29,361 bases of DNA from Fimbriimonas sp. GTDB lineage: Bacteria; Armatimonadota; Fimbriimonadia; Fimbriimonadales; Fimbriimonadaceae. Below are positions 15,336 to 23,487 of the stretch, one piece after another. The stretch lies in contig JAUJNV010000005.1 in assembly GCA_030447945.1 (NCBI GenBank), positions 1 to 29,361 of the forward strand, given 5' to 3'. The translations under genes and the position numbers were made by a program. Position 1 is the stretch's first letter. The number at the start of each line of letters is the position of its first letter. The notes beneath the pieces are model-generated. The model ran no database searches. It was given only the letters and a program-made list of their open reading frames with translations, and had not been told where the DNA came from.

Positions 15336-15703
15336 CCATCCTCGCCGCGCCTCCGGCCCTGCTCTGCGCCCGCTGCCGCCACGAGCCCCGGCACCTGGGC
15401 CAGAGCTACTGCAAGGGCTGCTCGACGGTCATGCGCAGGCTCGCGGCCCAGCGGGCGAAGGACGAGGCCCGGACGCCTCTGGAGCTGCCCGTGCCCTGCG
15501 GGGAGGACGAGCTGGCCGCGATGGTGCGGGACCGGCTCCAGGGGTTCGGGCACTCTCCGCAGGCCAAGGCGAGGGTGCTCAGGGGCTTCGGGACGATGGG
15601 GCGGGACCGGTGGCACGTGTGGCTGCTGCGGTTCAGCGACCTTGCGCTGGTGGCCGTGCTCGACGTGGCGGAGGGATGGGAGGGGGAGGCGAAGAATGGC
15701 TGA
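15308..15703 (+). CDS. Zinc-finger-like hypothetical protein
   Basis: The frame is open to TGA 15703. The most likely start is GTG 15308, giving 131 residues, but no clear ribosome site marks it. Four cysteines at about 20, 23, 35 and 38 (LCARCRHEP, then YCKGCSTVM) form a zinc-ribbon or treble-clef pattern. A basic helix (MRRLAAQRAKDEAR) follows, typical of nucleic-acid binding. The C-terminal half has KARVLRGFGTMGRDRWHVWLLRFSDL. It is the second gene before the presumed late control region and could be a late regulator, which is inference from position only. Confidence 0.6.
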   Translation: MDGAPGEAIAILAAPPALLCARCRHEPRHLGQSYCKGCSTVMRRLAAQRAKDEARTPLELPVPCGEDELAAMVRDRLQGFGHSPQAKARVLRGFGTMGRDRWHVWLLRFSDLALVAVLDVAEGWEGEAKNG

Positions 15704-16214
15704 GACGCAGTACGACGAATACACGAGCGAGCAGGCGGTCCGCGCGTGGGCACGATACCGGCTTGACCCCACGCCCAAGTCGGTCAGCGGCTCAGGGTTC
15801 AACGGGCGCAAGGGCTTGAAGAACTCCTTCCTTCATCCCGATTGGTCGGCTTACGCCCGAGTGGAGCGCGAGCTGAAGAACTTCGGCGGCTGGTGCCCTT
15901 TGCTCGCGGAGATGCTGATGCACGTCGGGCACTACGCGAAGGACCCGAAGGACTTTCGCTACCCGGCCGGGAAGGACGCGCGGGGGCTCCAGCTCGGCGT
16001 TCCCTCCTGGACGCCGGAGATGGCGGGATGGCCCAAGGGCCGGTTCGTGGAGGCGAGCGTGGGTCGGTTCCTCAGGTTTCTCGCTTCTGCATTGCGAGCG
16101 AACCCGCTGTACGAGCTGCCTGAGCCTGCGCCCGAGGACCCGCCTTCGGAGGTTGACCTCGCCGTCCAGGAGGCCACGGAGGCGGCTGAGAAGAAGTACC
16201 CCGCACGCAAGTGA
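15696..16214 (+). CDS. Hypothetical protein, last gene of the early operon
   Basis: This encodes 172 residues from ATG at 15696, with a strong GGGAGGGGGAGG site upstream and overlapping the previous stop. Sequence landmarks are EYTSEQAVRAWARYRLDPTPK, SDWSAYARVERELKN-like text at about residues 48-64 (PDWSAYARVERELKNFGGW), and an acidic Pro-rich tail (about residues 140-172). I recognise no family. In lambda the gene at this position encodes antiterminator Q. The gap that follows looks like a Q-type control region, so this gene and its upstream neighbour are candidates, without sequence proof. Confidence 0.65.
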   Translation: MAETQYDEYTSEQAVRAWARYRLDPTPKSVSGSGFNGRKGLKNSFLHPDWSAYARVERELKNFGGWCPLLAEMLMHVGHYAKDPKDFRYPAGKDARGLQLGVPSWTPEMAGWPKGRFVEASVGRFLRFLASALRANPLYELPEPAPEDPPSEVDLAVQEATEAAEKKYPARK

Positions 16215-16236
16215 AGCGATTGGAGGGGACCGTGCG

Positions 16237-16242
16237 TATAAT
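16237..16242 (+). promoter_or_regulatory. Candidate late promoter -10 box
   Basis: TATAAT at 16237-16242 is a perfect -10 hexamer in a GC-rich gap. At the proper distance (about 16214-16219) the -35 region reads AAGCGA, far from consensus, so the promoter would be weak or activator dependent. Transcription would start near 16249 and meet the terminator at 16302-16337. Confidence 0.4.
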
Positions 16243-16248
16243 GCAACT

Positions 16249-16337
16249 GGGTTCGCGCCATAACTGCGCCTGGCCCACCACGCTCAAACCTAAACACTAC
16301 AGGGCGGTCTTCCCACTCAGGGATGGCCGCCCTTTTT
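16249..16337 (+). ncRNA. Possible short leader RNA like lambda 6S RNA
   Basis: From the predicted start after the TATAAT box to the first terminator there would be an RNA of about 90 nt with no credible reading frame. In lambda, pR' makes a short RNA that stops at tR' until Q lets polymerase through to the lysis genes. The order here (promoter box, terminator, second terminator, lysis enzyme gene) is the same. No conserved RNA family is recognised. Confidence 0.3.
16302..16337 (+). terminator. Rho-independent terminator after the early operon
   Basis: GGGCGG (16302-16307) pairs with CCGCCC (16327-16332), with a loop of 19 bases that can pair slightly further, followed by five T. It closes the early operon ending at 16214 and also lies about 60 bases after the candidate late start site. 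Confidence 0.75.
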
Positions 16338-16343
16338 CATGCC

Positions 16344-16361
16344 CGCCCCGATCGCGGGGCG
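16344..16361. other. GC-rich inverted repeat
   Basis: CGCCCCG and CGGGGCG form a perfect 7-bp stem with an ATCG loop, with no T run after it. It lies between the two terminators. It could be part of a larger RNA fold, or a protein or packaging site. The rest of 16362-16440 shows no feature I can support. Confidence 0.4.
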
Positions 16362-16442
16362 CGACCCGCCGGCGCCTCACCTCTCCCGCCTCGTGCGACG
16401 AACGCTCGTGCGGCCACCGTCCCGCGATCACACGCCACTTAT

Positions 16443-16482
16443 CACCCAACCCCGCTTTTTGAAAAGTGAGGTTGGGTGTTTT
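16443..16482 (+). terminator. Second hairpin terminator before the lysis genes
   Basis: CACCCAACC (16443-16451) pairs perfectly with GGTTGGGTG (16470-16478), a 9-bp stem, followed by TTTTC. The 18-base loop itself contains CTTTT and AAAAG, which can pair. It lies only about 20 bases before the lysis enzyme ATG, so it would block the late genes unless polymerase is modified. Confidence 0.7.
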
Positions 16483-16499
16483 CACGAACGGAAACCACC

Positions 16500-17075
16500 A
16501 TGCCCGTAGCCGTACCCACCAACAAGCCCCAGCTCCCTCCGAAGGAAGTATTCGCCCTCGCCAAGAGGCTGAAGGAGAAGCACGGCGTCACCGAGCCCGT
16601 CGTGGTCGTCGCCGTGCGCGGCTACTACGACAAGAGCCTCGACGGCAAGCCGGGCAACGCGCGGGGGATCTACGACGACGCGGCCTGGATCGTGACCCCC
16701 GACGGCGTGTACCCGTTCAACATCAACACCGACCCGTCGATCGCGCGCCGTGGCATCGCGACGCTGAAGACCGGCGTCCACTACTACCGCCGAGGGAACC
16801 ACGGCATCTCGAAGCCCGGCGGCGGGTACCCCGCGTTTCGGCCCGACACGCCCGGCGCGCGCCTGCCGGTGACCCGCGACGGCCAGAAGGGCGACGCGTG
16901 GGGCGTGGCGATCAACATCCACAAGGGGAGCCGCAACTCGACGAGCTCGGAAGGGTGCCAGACCATCCATCCCTCGCAGTGGGACGGCTTCCGCAACAAG
17001 GCCTACGGCGAGATGGACAAGTACGACCAGCCGCGGTTGCCGTACATCCTGATCGAGGAGAGGGACAGAGCGTGA
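16500..17075 (+). CDS. L,D-transpeptidase-fold (YkuD-like) enzyme, probable endolysin
   Basis: This encodes 191 residues from ATG at 16500. An in-frame GTG at 16476 is an alternative, and the ribosome site is weak for both. Catalytic residues are seen in AINIHKGSRNSTSSEGCQTIHP, with His141 and Cys153 in the H...S.GC arrangement of YkuD domains. Phages use related enzymes as lysins that cut or exchange peptidoglycan cross-links. No signal peptide is present, so export would need the holin. Its place as the first gene after the late control region and before membrane proteins fits a lysis cassette. An exact bond specificity cannot be derived. Confidence 0.75.
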   Translation: MPVAVPTNKPQLPPKEVFALAKRLKEKHGVTEPVVVVAVRGYYDKSLDGKPGNARGIYDDAAWIVTPDGVYPFNINTDPSIARRGIATLKTGVHYYRRGNHGISKPGGGYPAFRPDTPGARLPVTRDGQKGDAWGVAINIHKGSRNSTSSEGCQTIHPSQWDGFRNKAYGEMDKYDQPRLPYILIEERDRA

Positions 17076-17590
17076 TGGGGGCCACCGTAGGTAACTCGGG
17101 TAGTCCGCTGCCGTCGCCGGTGGAGATGGCTTCCCGCCGCGAGGGGCGGCAGATCGTGGTCGACCTCGCACGGGACCGCTGGATGCTCGCCTTCGCCGTC
17201 TCCTTCGCCCTGATCACGATCATGGAGATCACGGTGAGCGCCTACCTCGCGCTGCCGTTCGAAGCTCTGGCCGTCGTGCCCCACGATCGCCTCGTTTTCC
17301 GTGGCCGCGTGGGCGAGAACCTGCACGCCGCCGCCTTCGCCCTCGTCGCCTTCTATCGGTCGCGCTGGGCTTGGCGATGCCTCCACGCACGCTGCGTGGG
17401 TCTCCTAACGGCGCAGCACGCGACGATGGTCTCAACGCTCCTCTGGGGCGTGCTCTTCGGCTACTTCAGCCTCAACGGGTGGCTCGGCGTCTCCACCGCG
17501 ATGGCGCTTGCCCTGACCTTGAAGAACGGCGCCCTCTGGGTCCTCATCCGGAAGGCGGCGCGCGCGGAGGCTCACTATGGCCGAAGTTAG
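17075..17590 (+). CDS. Multi-span membrane protein, possible holin
   Basis: This encodes 171 residues from ATG at 17075, whose first base is the last base of the preceding TGA. Four hydrophobic stretches are visible: about residues 37-61 (LAFAVSFALITIMEITVSAY), 83-95, 117-133 and 137-158. The N-terminal 35 residues are polar and the C-terminus basic. Holins of three or four spans lie beside the lysin as here, but the protein is longer than most and no family signature is present. The next gene starts 14 bases before its stop. Confidence 0.6.
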   Translation: MGATVGNSGSPLPSPVEMASRREGRQIVVDLARDRWMLAFAVSFALITIMEITVSAYLALPFEALAVVPHDRLVFRGRVGENLHAAAFALVAFYRSRWAWRCLHARCVGLLTAQHATMVSTLLWGVLFGYFSLNGWLGVSTAMALALTLKNGALWVLIRKAARAEAHYGRS

Positions 17591-18044
17591 CGGCGCCGAC
17601 CTGAAGGAGGTCGGCACCCTCGGGGTCGCCGGCTCGATCTGGCTGCTGTTCCACCTGTTCGACAAGGTCGAGGAAAAGCGGGAGAAGCGGCGCCGCGAGG
17701 CGCGCGCCGAGGCGGAGCACCGGTACGAGACGACGGGCGAGCTGCCTTCCAGGGAGCCGAAGCGGGCGGAGGTCGGCGACCACTCCACGCTGGAATGGCT
17801 GCAGCAGCGATTCGACGAGATGGACGAGAAGTGGCGACTGAGGGAACAGCGGCTCCAGACGCAGGTGACGAACCTGCAGGCTGACCTTCGGGCGGAGAAG
17901 GCCACCACCCAGCAGCTCATCAAGGTCATCCGGGACGCGGGCATCCCCATGGATGGACTGGACCTCCCGCACGCTAAGTCGCCGGGGAAGCCCGACCCCG
18001 ACGTCGTGCCCGACGTGCCTTGGCGGGCCGAGGAGCAAGCATGA
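17577..18044 (+). CDS. Membrane-anchored coiled-coil protein, possible inner spanin
   Basis: This encodes 155 residues from ATG at 17577. One membrane segment (about residues 11-28, EVGTLGVAGSIWLLFHLF) is followed by a strongly charged region (KVEEKREKRRREARAEAEHR). A long coiled coil then lies at about residues 74-125 (WLQQRFDEMDEKWRLREQRL onward), with a Pro-rich end. One N-terminal anchor plus a coiled coil, next to lysis genes, resembles Rz-type inner spanins. A short outer spanin lipoprotein was not found inside it. A role as a tail or holin accessory protein is an alternative. Confidence 0.55.
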   Translation: MAEVSGADLKEVGTLGVAGSIWLLFHLFDKVEEKREKRRREARAEAEHRYETTGELPSREPKRAEVGDHSTLEWLQQRFDEMDEKWRLREQRLQTQVTNLQADLRAEKATTQQLIKVIRDAGIPMDGLDLPHAKSPGKPDPDVVPDVPWRAEEQA

Positions 18045-18388
18045 TCCCCGCCGCCCTTCTCAAGCTCGTTCCCGCACTGCCGAGCCTCGCGATCCCCGAC
18101 TTCGGCAAGTTCGACAAGGACGCTCGCAGGATCGCCATGTTCACCCACGCCTGCCAGGCGAAGGCGCTGGAGCTGCTGGCGACGAATCCCAAGATGCTGC
18201 CCGACTTCATGAGCGCGTCCTCGCACATGGCCGGCCGGTGGGTCGAAGGCTTCTCCAAGGCCCACAAGAAGATATCTCTCGCGTCGATCTTCTCCAAGAA
18301 GGACCCGTTCTTCAACCTCAGGGAGGATACGCGCGTCTTCGCCAAGGTTTGGAAGCTCGATCCGAAGTTCATCAAGGAAATGGGGTAG
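18041..18388 (+). CDS. Hypothetical protein between lysis and packaging genes
   Basis: This encodes 115 residues from ATG at 18041 (ATGA overlap with the previous gene). The N-terminus is mildly hydrophobic (MIPAALLKLVPALPSLAIP) and the remainder helical and basic, with KALELLATNPKMLPDFMSAS and a C-terminal DTRVFAKVWKLDPKFIKEMG. I recognise no family. It is followed three bases later by the terminase small subunit and could belong to either module. Confidence 0.6.
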   Translation: MIPAALLKLVPALPSLAIPDFGKFDKDARRIAMFTHACQAKALELLATNPKMLPDFMSASSHMAGRWVEGFSKAHKKISLASIFSKKDPFFNLREDTRVFAKVWKLDPKFIKEMG

Positions 18389-18391
18389 CGA

Positions 18392-18970
18392 GTGTCAGCC
18401 ACGAAGCATGACCGGGCCCTGACGACGCAGCAGGAGGCCTTCTGCCTCATCCTCGGCACGCCGGACGCCAAGGGCAAGTATCCGACCCAGAAGGACGCCT
18501 ACCTGCGGGCGTATCCCGACTGCGAGAGCGACCGACAGGCAATCAACAAGAGCGTCCTGCTCATGCGGGATCCCCGCATCCGGGCCCAGGTCGAGGCGAT
18601 GCGCGCGGACGTCCGCCGCGAGTACGTCGAGTCGCAGGTGCCCTTCGCCGACGTCGTCAAGCAGATCAAGGCGGGGCTCGGCGCGAAGGTCGCGAAGACC
18701 GCGAGCCACGAAGGGAAGATCGAGGATGTCAGGTACTTCGCCGACCATCCGACCCGCGCCCGGTACGTCGAGCTCGCGCTGAAGCTGACAGGCGCGATGC
18801 CGGCCGAGAAGCAGGAGCTGTCCGGGCCCGGCGGCGGCCCGATCTCGATCGACAGCAAGCCGTACGACTTCTCCGGGTTCACCAAGGAGGAGCTGCTGAG
18901 CTTGCGCCAGTTGTCCGTGAAGCTGCATGGTAGCGAGCCCACAGAGGATTCCGACCCCGCGGGAGATTGA
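18392..18970 (+). CDS. terS: Terminase small subunit
   Basis: This encodes 192 residues from GTG at 18392. The N-terminal domain (about residues 8-65, TTQQEAFCLIL to DPRIRAQVEAMR) has the terminase-small pattern: a helix, the AYLRAYPDCESDRQAINKSV turn region and a DP-R-I motif, as in phage helix-turn-helix small subunits that bind the packaging site. A helical oligomerisation region follows (residues 70-135) and an acidic tail that should bind the large subunit. It sits immediately before terL, overlapping it by 44 bases. The packaging site itself is probably nearby but I cannot define it. Confidence 0.8.
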   Translation: MSATKHDRALTTQQEAFCLILGTPDAKGKYPTQKDAYLRAYPDCESDRQAINKSVLLMRDPRIRAQVEAMRADVRREYVESQVPFADVVKQIKAGLGAKVAKTASHEGKIEDVRYFADHPTRARYVELALKLTGAMPAEKQELSGPGGGPISIDSKPYDFSGFTKEELLSLRQLSVKLHGSEPTEDSDPAGD

Positions 18971-20467
18971 CGCCGAGCTCGCGCGCCGCAGCCTCGCCTA
19001 CTTCATTCCGCTCGCCTGGCCCACCGTGGAGCCGTCGACGGATCTGGTGTGGGGCTGGCATCTGGACGCGATCGCCGAGCACCTCGAGGCGGTGGTCCGT
19101 GGTCAGATCCAGGACCTGATCATCAACGTTCCCCCGGGCCACATGAAGAGCCTGGAGGCCTGCGTGCTGTTCCCGGCCTGGGTGTGGACTTGGCAGCCGT
19201 CGTGGCGGGCGCTCTTCGGCTCCTACGCGCTGGACCTCGCGCTGCGCGACTCCGTCCGGTGCCGCGACGTGATCACGTCGAAGTGGTACCAGGAGACCTT
19301 CCTGCCGGACTGGGGGCTGAAGTCCGCCCAGAACGTCAAGGGCGCCTATCAGAACGACGCCCGCGGCATCCGCCAGTGCGTCTCCGTGGGATCTGGCACG
19401 ACGGGCTTCCGGGGCGACGCGGTCGTCCTGGACGACCCGCTGAGCGTCATGCAGGCGTACTCGCCGGCGGCCCGGGACGAGGCCTCGCGGTACGTGAAGA
19501 GCGCGCTCTCGTCGCGGTTCAACGACCCACGGAAGCGGCAGCGCATCCTGATCATGCAGCGCCTGCACGAGCAGGATCCGACGGGCGTGGTGCTCGAGGA
19601 CGGCAACTGGGTCCACCTCCGGCTACCGTCGGAGTTCGAGCCGAAGCTGAGGTGCGTGACCTCGATCGGCTGGGAGGATCCGAGGACGGAGAAGGGCGAG
19701 CTGCTCTTCCCTCAGTTCTTCACCCAGCAGGTCATCGACCAGGCGAAGAAGGATCTCGGCTCCGACAGCTACGCCGGGCAGCACCAGCAGCGGCCGTCGC
19801 CTGCCGGCGGCGGAATCTTTAAGAAGTGGTGGTGGCGCTTCTGGCAGCCGGCGGGGATGAACCTTCCGCCCGTGAGGGTGGAAGGGCCAGACGGCGTCAT
19901 GGTGGAGCGCCCGGTGGTGAACCTCCCGAAGGACTTCGACCAGCAGCTGCAGAGCTGGGACATGACTTTCAAGGACACCAAGGGCACCGACTTCGTGGTC
20001 GGCCAGGTGTGGGCCAAGAAGGAAGCCAATCGGTACCTGCTGGACCAGGTCAGGGAGCGGCTGAGCTTCTCCCACACCATCCAGGCGGTGCGGAGCCTCA
20101 GCGAGCGCTGGCCGGACGCCGACACACGACTTGTCGAGGACAAGGCCAACGGGCCGGCGGTCATCGACACGCTGAACGACGAGATCTCCGGGCTGATCGC
20201 CGTGAACCCCGAGGGGGCAAAGAGGCCCGCGCCCACGCCGTGCAGCCTCAAGTGGAGGCAGGCAACGTGTATCTGCCGCACCCGGCGATCGCGCCCTGGG
20301 TGATGGGCTTTATCGACGAGTACGCGGCCTTTCCGAAGACCACCAACGACGACCAGGTCGACGGCGGCACGCAAGCGCTTTTGAGAATGGCGGCTAACAG
20401 CAACGTAGGCGCTCCGGCGTCGTCGGGCGCGAAGCCGCCGGAGCAGCAGCGCATCAGGGTGATCTAA
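18927..20467 (+). CDS. terL: Terminase large subunit (one frame break at 20213-20217)
   Basis: Starts at ATG 18927. The ATPase domain has a Walker A-type NVPPGHMKS (about residues 67-75) and Walker B VVLDDPLS. The RNase H-like nuclease domain has WDMTFKDTKGTDF, VEDKANGPAVID and, after the break, TNDDQVDGG, which give the usual acidic metal ligands. The main frame goes wrong at GAGGGGGCAAAG. With one more G the expected PEGGKEARAHAVQPQVEAGN and VYLPHPAIAPWV are read to TAA at 20467, giving 513 residues. It drives DNA translocation into the prohead and cuts the concatemer. Confidence 0.93.
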
Positions 20468-20471
20468 CGAT

Positions 20472-21936
20472 ATGGCGGAACAACCTAAGGGGCCCGAGTT
20501 CGCGGGCAAGGGAGACCAGGAGCTCCGCCAAGAGTACGCCAGCGCGGGCGGCTTCGGCGCGTTCCCCACGAGGCGCGCACCCTGGCGCACGCGTTCGACC
20601 GCGTCACGTGGGAGCTCGGGGCCGAGACCTACGATGAGATGCACACCGACCCGGTGCTGCACGCGGCGAGCCGGAACCTCAAGAACCACGTGCTGGCGGA
20701 CGACGTGCGGATCCTGCCCGCGGTGGACGAGCCTGCGGCGGGCACCACGCCCGATCCCGAGGCGGAAGCCGAGTACAAGAAGGCCAAGGAGGTCCGGGAC
20801 TACTGCGCGGCCCAGATCGAGCAGCTGCAGCGGCCCCTGAACGACGTGCTGGCCGAGATGCTCGAGGCGACGTGGGCGGGCAACCGCGTGGCGGAGCTCG
20901 TGTGGGAGGCCCGGGACGGGGACCCTGGCTTACGGCCATCAAGCCGAAGTCGCGCCGATCGACGGCGTTCGTGGTGGACGCCTTCAACAACGTGCTGGGC
21001 TTCTTCGCCGCGCGCCCGGGCAGCGCCTTCCTGCTGTCGGCGACCTTCATGAGCGGCGACGACCTGCGGAAGATCCACGTGGTGCCGCGCGAGAAGTTCG
21101 CGGTGCTGACGTACGGGATGCGGAACGGCGATCCGCGCGGGACCTCGATCTACCGGCCCGCCTACAACGCGTGGCAGATCAAAAAGGAGATCATCCCGGA
21201 GTACTACGCGTACCTCCAGCGGTTCGCGGGCGGCTTCATCTGGGGCACGACCGCCGAGGGCGCCAAGGAGATGGCGAGGCGCGATCCGAGCACCAACGAG
21301 GTGCTGCGGGACGCGGCGGGCAACCCGATCACTCTCACGCCGCAGGAGCAGATGAACGCGGTGCTGCTGGACATCAAAAACGGCGCGGTGGGGAGCTTCC
21401 CCTTCGGCGCGGCGCTCCACGAGCTGACGGTGCCGGGCGAGGGCGGAGCGTTCACGAGCGCTTTCGACGTGCTGAACCGCGAGATGGTGACGGCGGTGCT
21501 GAACTCGCCGCGGGCGATGCTCGAGGCGAAGAACAACTCCAAGGCGGACAACAGCGTCGGGCAGGACCTGCTCGGCATGGCGGTCGCCCGGCTCAAGCGG
21601 TGGGCCGAGGCGATGCTCGACAAGGACGTTCTGTGGAAGATCGCCTACTACAAGTTCGGGCGGGAGGTCGCCGACCAATTCGCGCCGCGCGCGTCGCTGA
21701 GCGACACGGCACGCGAGGACCGCGCTGGGATGATCAAGGCGTATGCCGCGGCCGGCTGGCGGCTGACGAAGAACCAGTGGCCGGGCGTGTCTGAGGAGCT
21801 CAACCTCACGGAGCCCGACCTGGAGAGCGGATACCTGTACGGCTCGACCGACGCCAACGTCGCGGCGGCCACGGACGCGGCTCAGTCCTCGCCAGACGAC
21901 GCCGACGAGGAAGAGGACGAGACATCCGAGCCTTAG
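20472..21936 (+). CDS. Portal protein, DUF935/Mu gp29-like (two frame breaks)
   Basis: Starts at ATG 20472. Frame changes near 20572 and 20928 each fit one missing base and restore 488 residues: EARTLAHAFDRVTWELGAET follows the first, LTAIKPKSRRSTAFVVDAFN the second. Family landmarks are LAEMLEATWAGNRVAELVWE, RKIHVVPREKFAVLTYG, the GDPRG-SIYRPAYNAWQIKKE segment and EAKNNSKADNSVGQDLLGMA. The C-terminus is very acidic (DDADEEEDETSEP). The portal forms the dodecameric channel at one capsid vertex and docks terminase. The gene is followed by a terminator. Confidence 0.85.
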
Positions 21937-21964
21937 CCTGATCCACGACGCACCTTCGACCACA

Positions 21965-22000
21965 GCCCGCGCCCTCTTCCGGGGGGTGGCGGGCTTTTTT
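21965..22000 (+). terminator. Rho-independent terminator after the portal gene
   Basis: GCCCGC (21965-21970) pairs with GCGGGC (21989-21994), with a partly pairing GC-rich loop, followed by six T (21995-22000). It sits between the portal stop (21936) and the protease start (22018), so it may reduce transcription into the protease-capsid block or require an antitermination-competent polymerase. Confidence 0.8.
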
Positions 22001-22017
22001 GCGACCGCACCAAGACC

Positions 22018-23487
22018 ATGACAAAGCTCGACCAACTGCAGCCGATCGACGCGCACTGGGCGATCGAGGAAGGGGCCGCGCGGCGCTTCCTGGACGCGCT
22101 CAAGGCGGTTAGCCCGGCGGACGCCCACGCCCGCCACGTCGCGGCGCGCCAGGCGCAGGCGGAGGAGGGCGACAGCCGGCCGTACCGGATGGATCGGGGC
22201 GTCGCCGTGCTCTCGCTGGAGGGGCCGATGACCAAGCGCCCGACCTCGATGTCGTGGATGTTCGGGGGCACCTCGACCATCGAGATGCGCCAGGCGCTGA
22301 GGGCCGCGGAAAGGGATCCGGAAGTGGCGAGCGTGCTGCTCGTGGTCGACTCGCCCGGCGGCCAGGTGGCCGGCACGAGCGACCTGGCGGCGGACGTAGC
22401 GCGGGTCGCGAAGGTCAAGCCGGTGATCGCCTACGTGAGCGATCTGGCGGCGAGCGCCGCCTACTGGGTGGCGAGCGGCGCGACCGAGGTTTGGGCGAAC
22501 GACACGGCCATCGTCGGCTCGATCGGGACCTACATGGTGGTCGAGGACTCGAAGGCGCTGGCCGACGAGATGGGCGTGACGGTGTACGTGGTGCGGGCCG
22601 GGGAGCACAAGGGCGCGGGCGTGCCGGGGACCGCGGTCACCCAGGCGCACCTGGCCGAGTGGCAGCGCCCGGTGGACGCGCTGAACGACGAATTCGTGGG
22701 GGCGGTGGCCAGGGGCCGCGGCCTGGACGACGAGGGCGCGAGGCGGCTCGCCGACGGGCGTGTGCACGTCGGCGCGGCCGCCAAGGCGCTCGGACTGATC
22801 GACGGGGTGGCATCGCTCGACGCGGTGCTCGGGGACATGGCGACCGGGATCCTCCCGGCGCGAAAGATCGCCGCAGCAGCGGCGGGAGGAAGGGGAATGG
22901 CAAGTCTAAAGGACAAGCTCCTGGCGGTGCTGCACGGGCACGGCGGGGACGATGAAAGCGGCAACCAGGCCGCCACGGAGCACATCGCGCTCGTGGCCGG
23001 CACGCTCCAGCCCGACGCGGTGACGCAGAAGGCGCTCGAAGAGGCCACGGCGAAGGCCCACGAGCTGCAGAGCCAGCTCAAGGCGACGCAGGACGCTCAA
23101 CTCGGAGCCTGCGCCGACGCGTGGGCCAAGGGGCTCGTGGCGAGCGGCAAGCGACTCCCGGAGGCGGTGCCGGCGGCGAGCGATCTGTACAAGCAGCTCG
23201 CACGCGACGACGCTGCCGAGACCGGTGGGCTGCTCCAGTTCGCAGCCGACGGCTCGCTCGTCAAGGGGACGCGGGTCCAGGGGCTGGAGGCCGTGGTGGC
23301 GGCGCAGCCGGCCAGCGGGCTGATCGGCGAGCAGCTGCAGGAGCACGTCAAGGCGGGCAAGCCCGTCGTGGCGCTCGGGCAGCGCGAGGGCGGCGCCGCC
23401 GAGTCGGTGGCGACGGCGAAGGCGGCGGCGCGCGAGTACGCCGAGCAGGCGAACGGGAAGGGCCGGAAGGCCGGGGGGAAGAAGTAA
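22018..23487 (+). CDS. S49 (SppA-like) prohead protease fused to a scaffold-like C-terminus
   Basis: This encodes 489 residues from ATG at 22018, which lacks a good ribosome site. The protease part covers about residues 55-270: VAVLSLEGPMTK, VVDSPGGQVAGTSDLA, then SDLAASAAYWVAS with nucleophile Ser146, and SIGTYMVVEDSKA, as in phage S49 peptidases like lambda gpC. Residues 294-489 are Ala/Glu/Gln-rich and helical (LEEATAKAHELQSQLKATQD), typical of a scaffold. An internal start at codon 294 is described separately. The protease should mature the prohead by removing the scaffold before DNA packaging. Confidence 0.88.
   Translation: MTKLDQLQPIDAHWAIEEGAARRFLDALKAVSPADAHARHVAARQAQAEEGDSRPYRMDRGVAVLSLEGPMTKRPTSMSWMFGGTSTIEMRQALRAAERDPEVASVLLVVDSPGGQVAGTSDLAADVARVAKVKPVIAYVSDLAASAAYWVASGATEVWANDTAIVGSIGTYMVVEDSKALADEMGVTVYVVRAGEHKGAGVPGTAVTQAHLAEWQRPVDALNDEFVGAVARGRGLDDEGARRLADGRVHVGAAAKALGLIDGVASLDAVLGDMATGILPARKIAAAAAGGRGMASLKDKLLAVLHGHGGDDESGNQAATEHIALVAGTLQPDAVTQKALEEATAKAHELQSQLKATQDAQLGACADAWAKGLVASGKRLPEAVPAASDLYKQLARDDAAETGGLLQFAADGSLVKGTRVQGLEAVVAAQPASGLIGEQLQEHVKAGKPVVALGQREGGAAESVATAKAAAREYAEQANGKGRKAGGKK
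22897..23487 (+). CDS. Internal in-frame scaffold protein (Nu3-like)
   Basis: An ATG at 22897 lies in the same frame as the protease and is preceded by GGGAGGAAGGGG, with GGAGGA 6 bases before it, a far better ribosome site than that of the full gene. It would yield 196 residues beginning MASLKDKLLAVLHGHGGDDE, covering only the helical scaffold part. In lambda, Nu3 is made by such an internal start within gene C. The fit of the site and the domain border supports the same arrangement here. Direct proof is not visible in the sequence. Confidence 0.65.
   Translation: MASLKDKLLAVLHGHGGDDESGNQAATEHIALVAGTLQPDAVTQKALEEATAKAHELQSQLKATQDAQLGACADAWAKGLVASGKRLPEAVPAASDLYKQLARDDAAETGGLLQFAADGSLVKGTRVQGLEAVVAAQPASGLIGEQLQEHVKAGKPVVALGQREGGAAESVATAKAAAREYAEQANGKGRKAGGKK

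Noticed and set aside
16251..16262. tRNA-like GGTTCG element
   Set aside because: GGGTTCGCGCC resembles a T-arm, but no acceptor stem, anticodon arm or CCA end can be folded around it.
16211..16462. An 83-residue open frame in the gap before the lysis genes
   Set aside because: It spans two hairpin terminators, is rich in Arg, Cys and His, and has no ribosome site, so it is better read as control DNA.
20800..22767. A 655-residue open frame on the minus strand
   Set aside because: It lies antisense to the portal and protease genes, is dominated by Arg, His, Leu and Val from high-GC mirror codons, and has no family motif.
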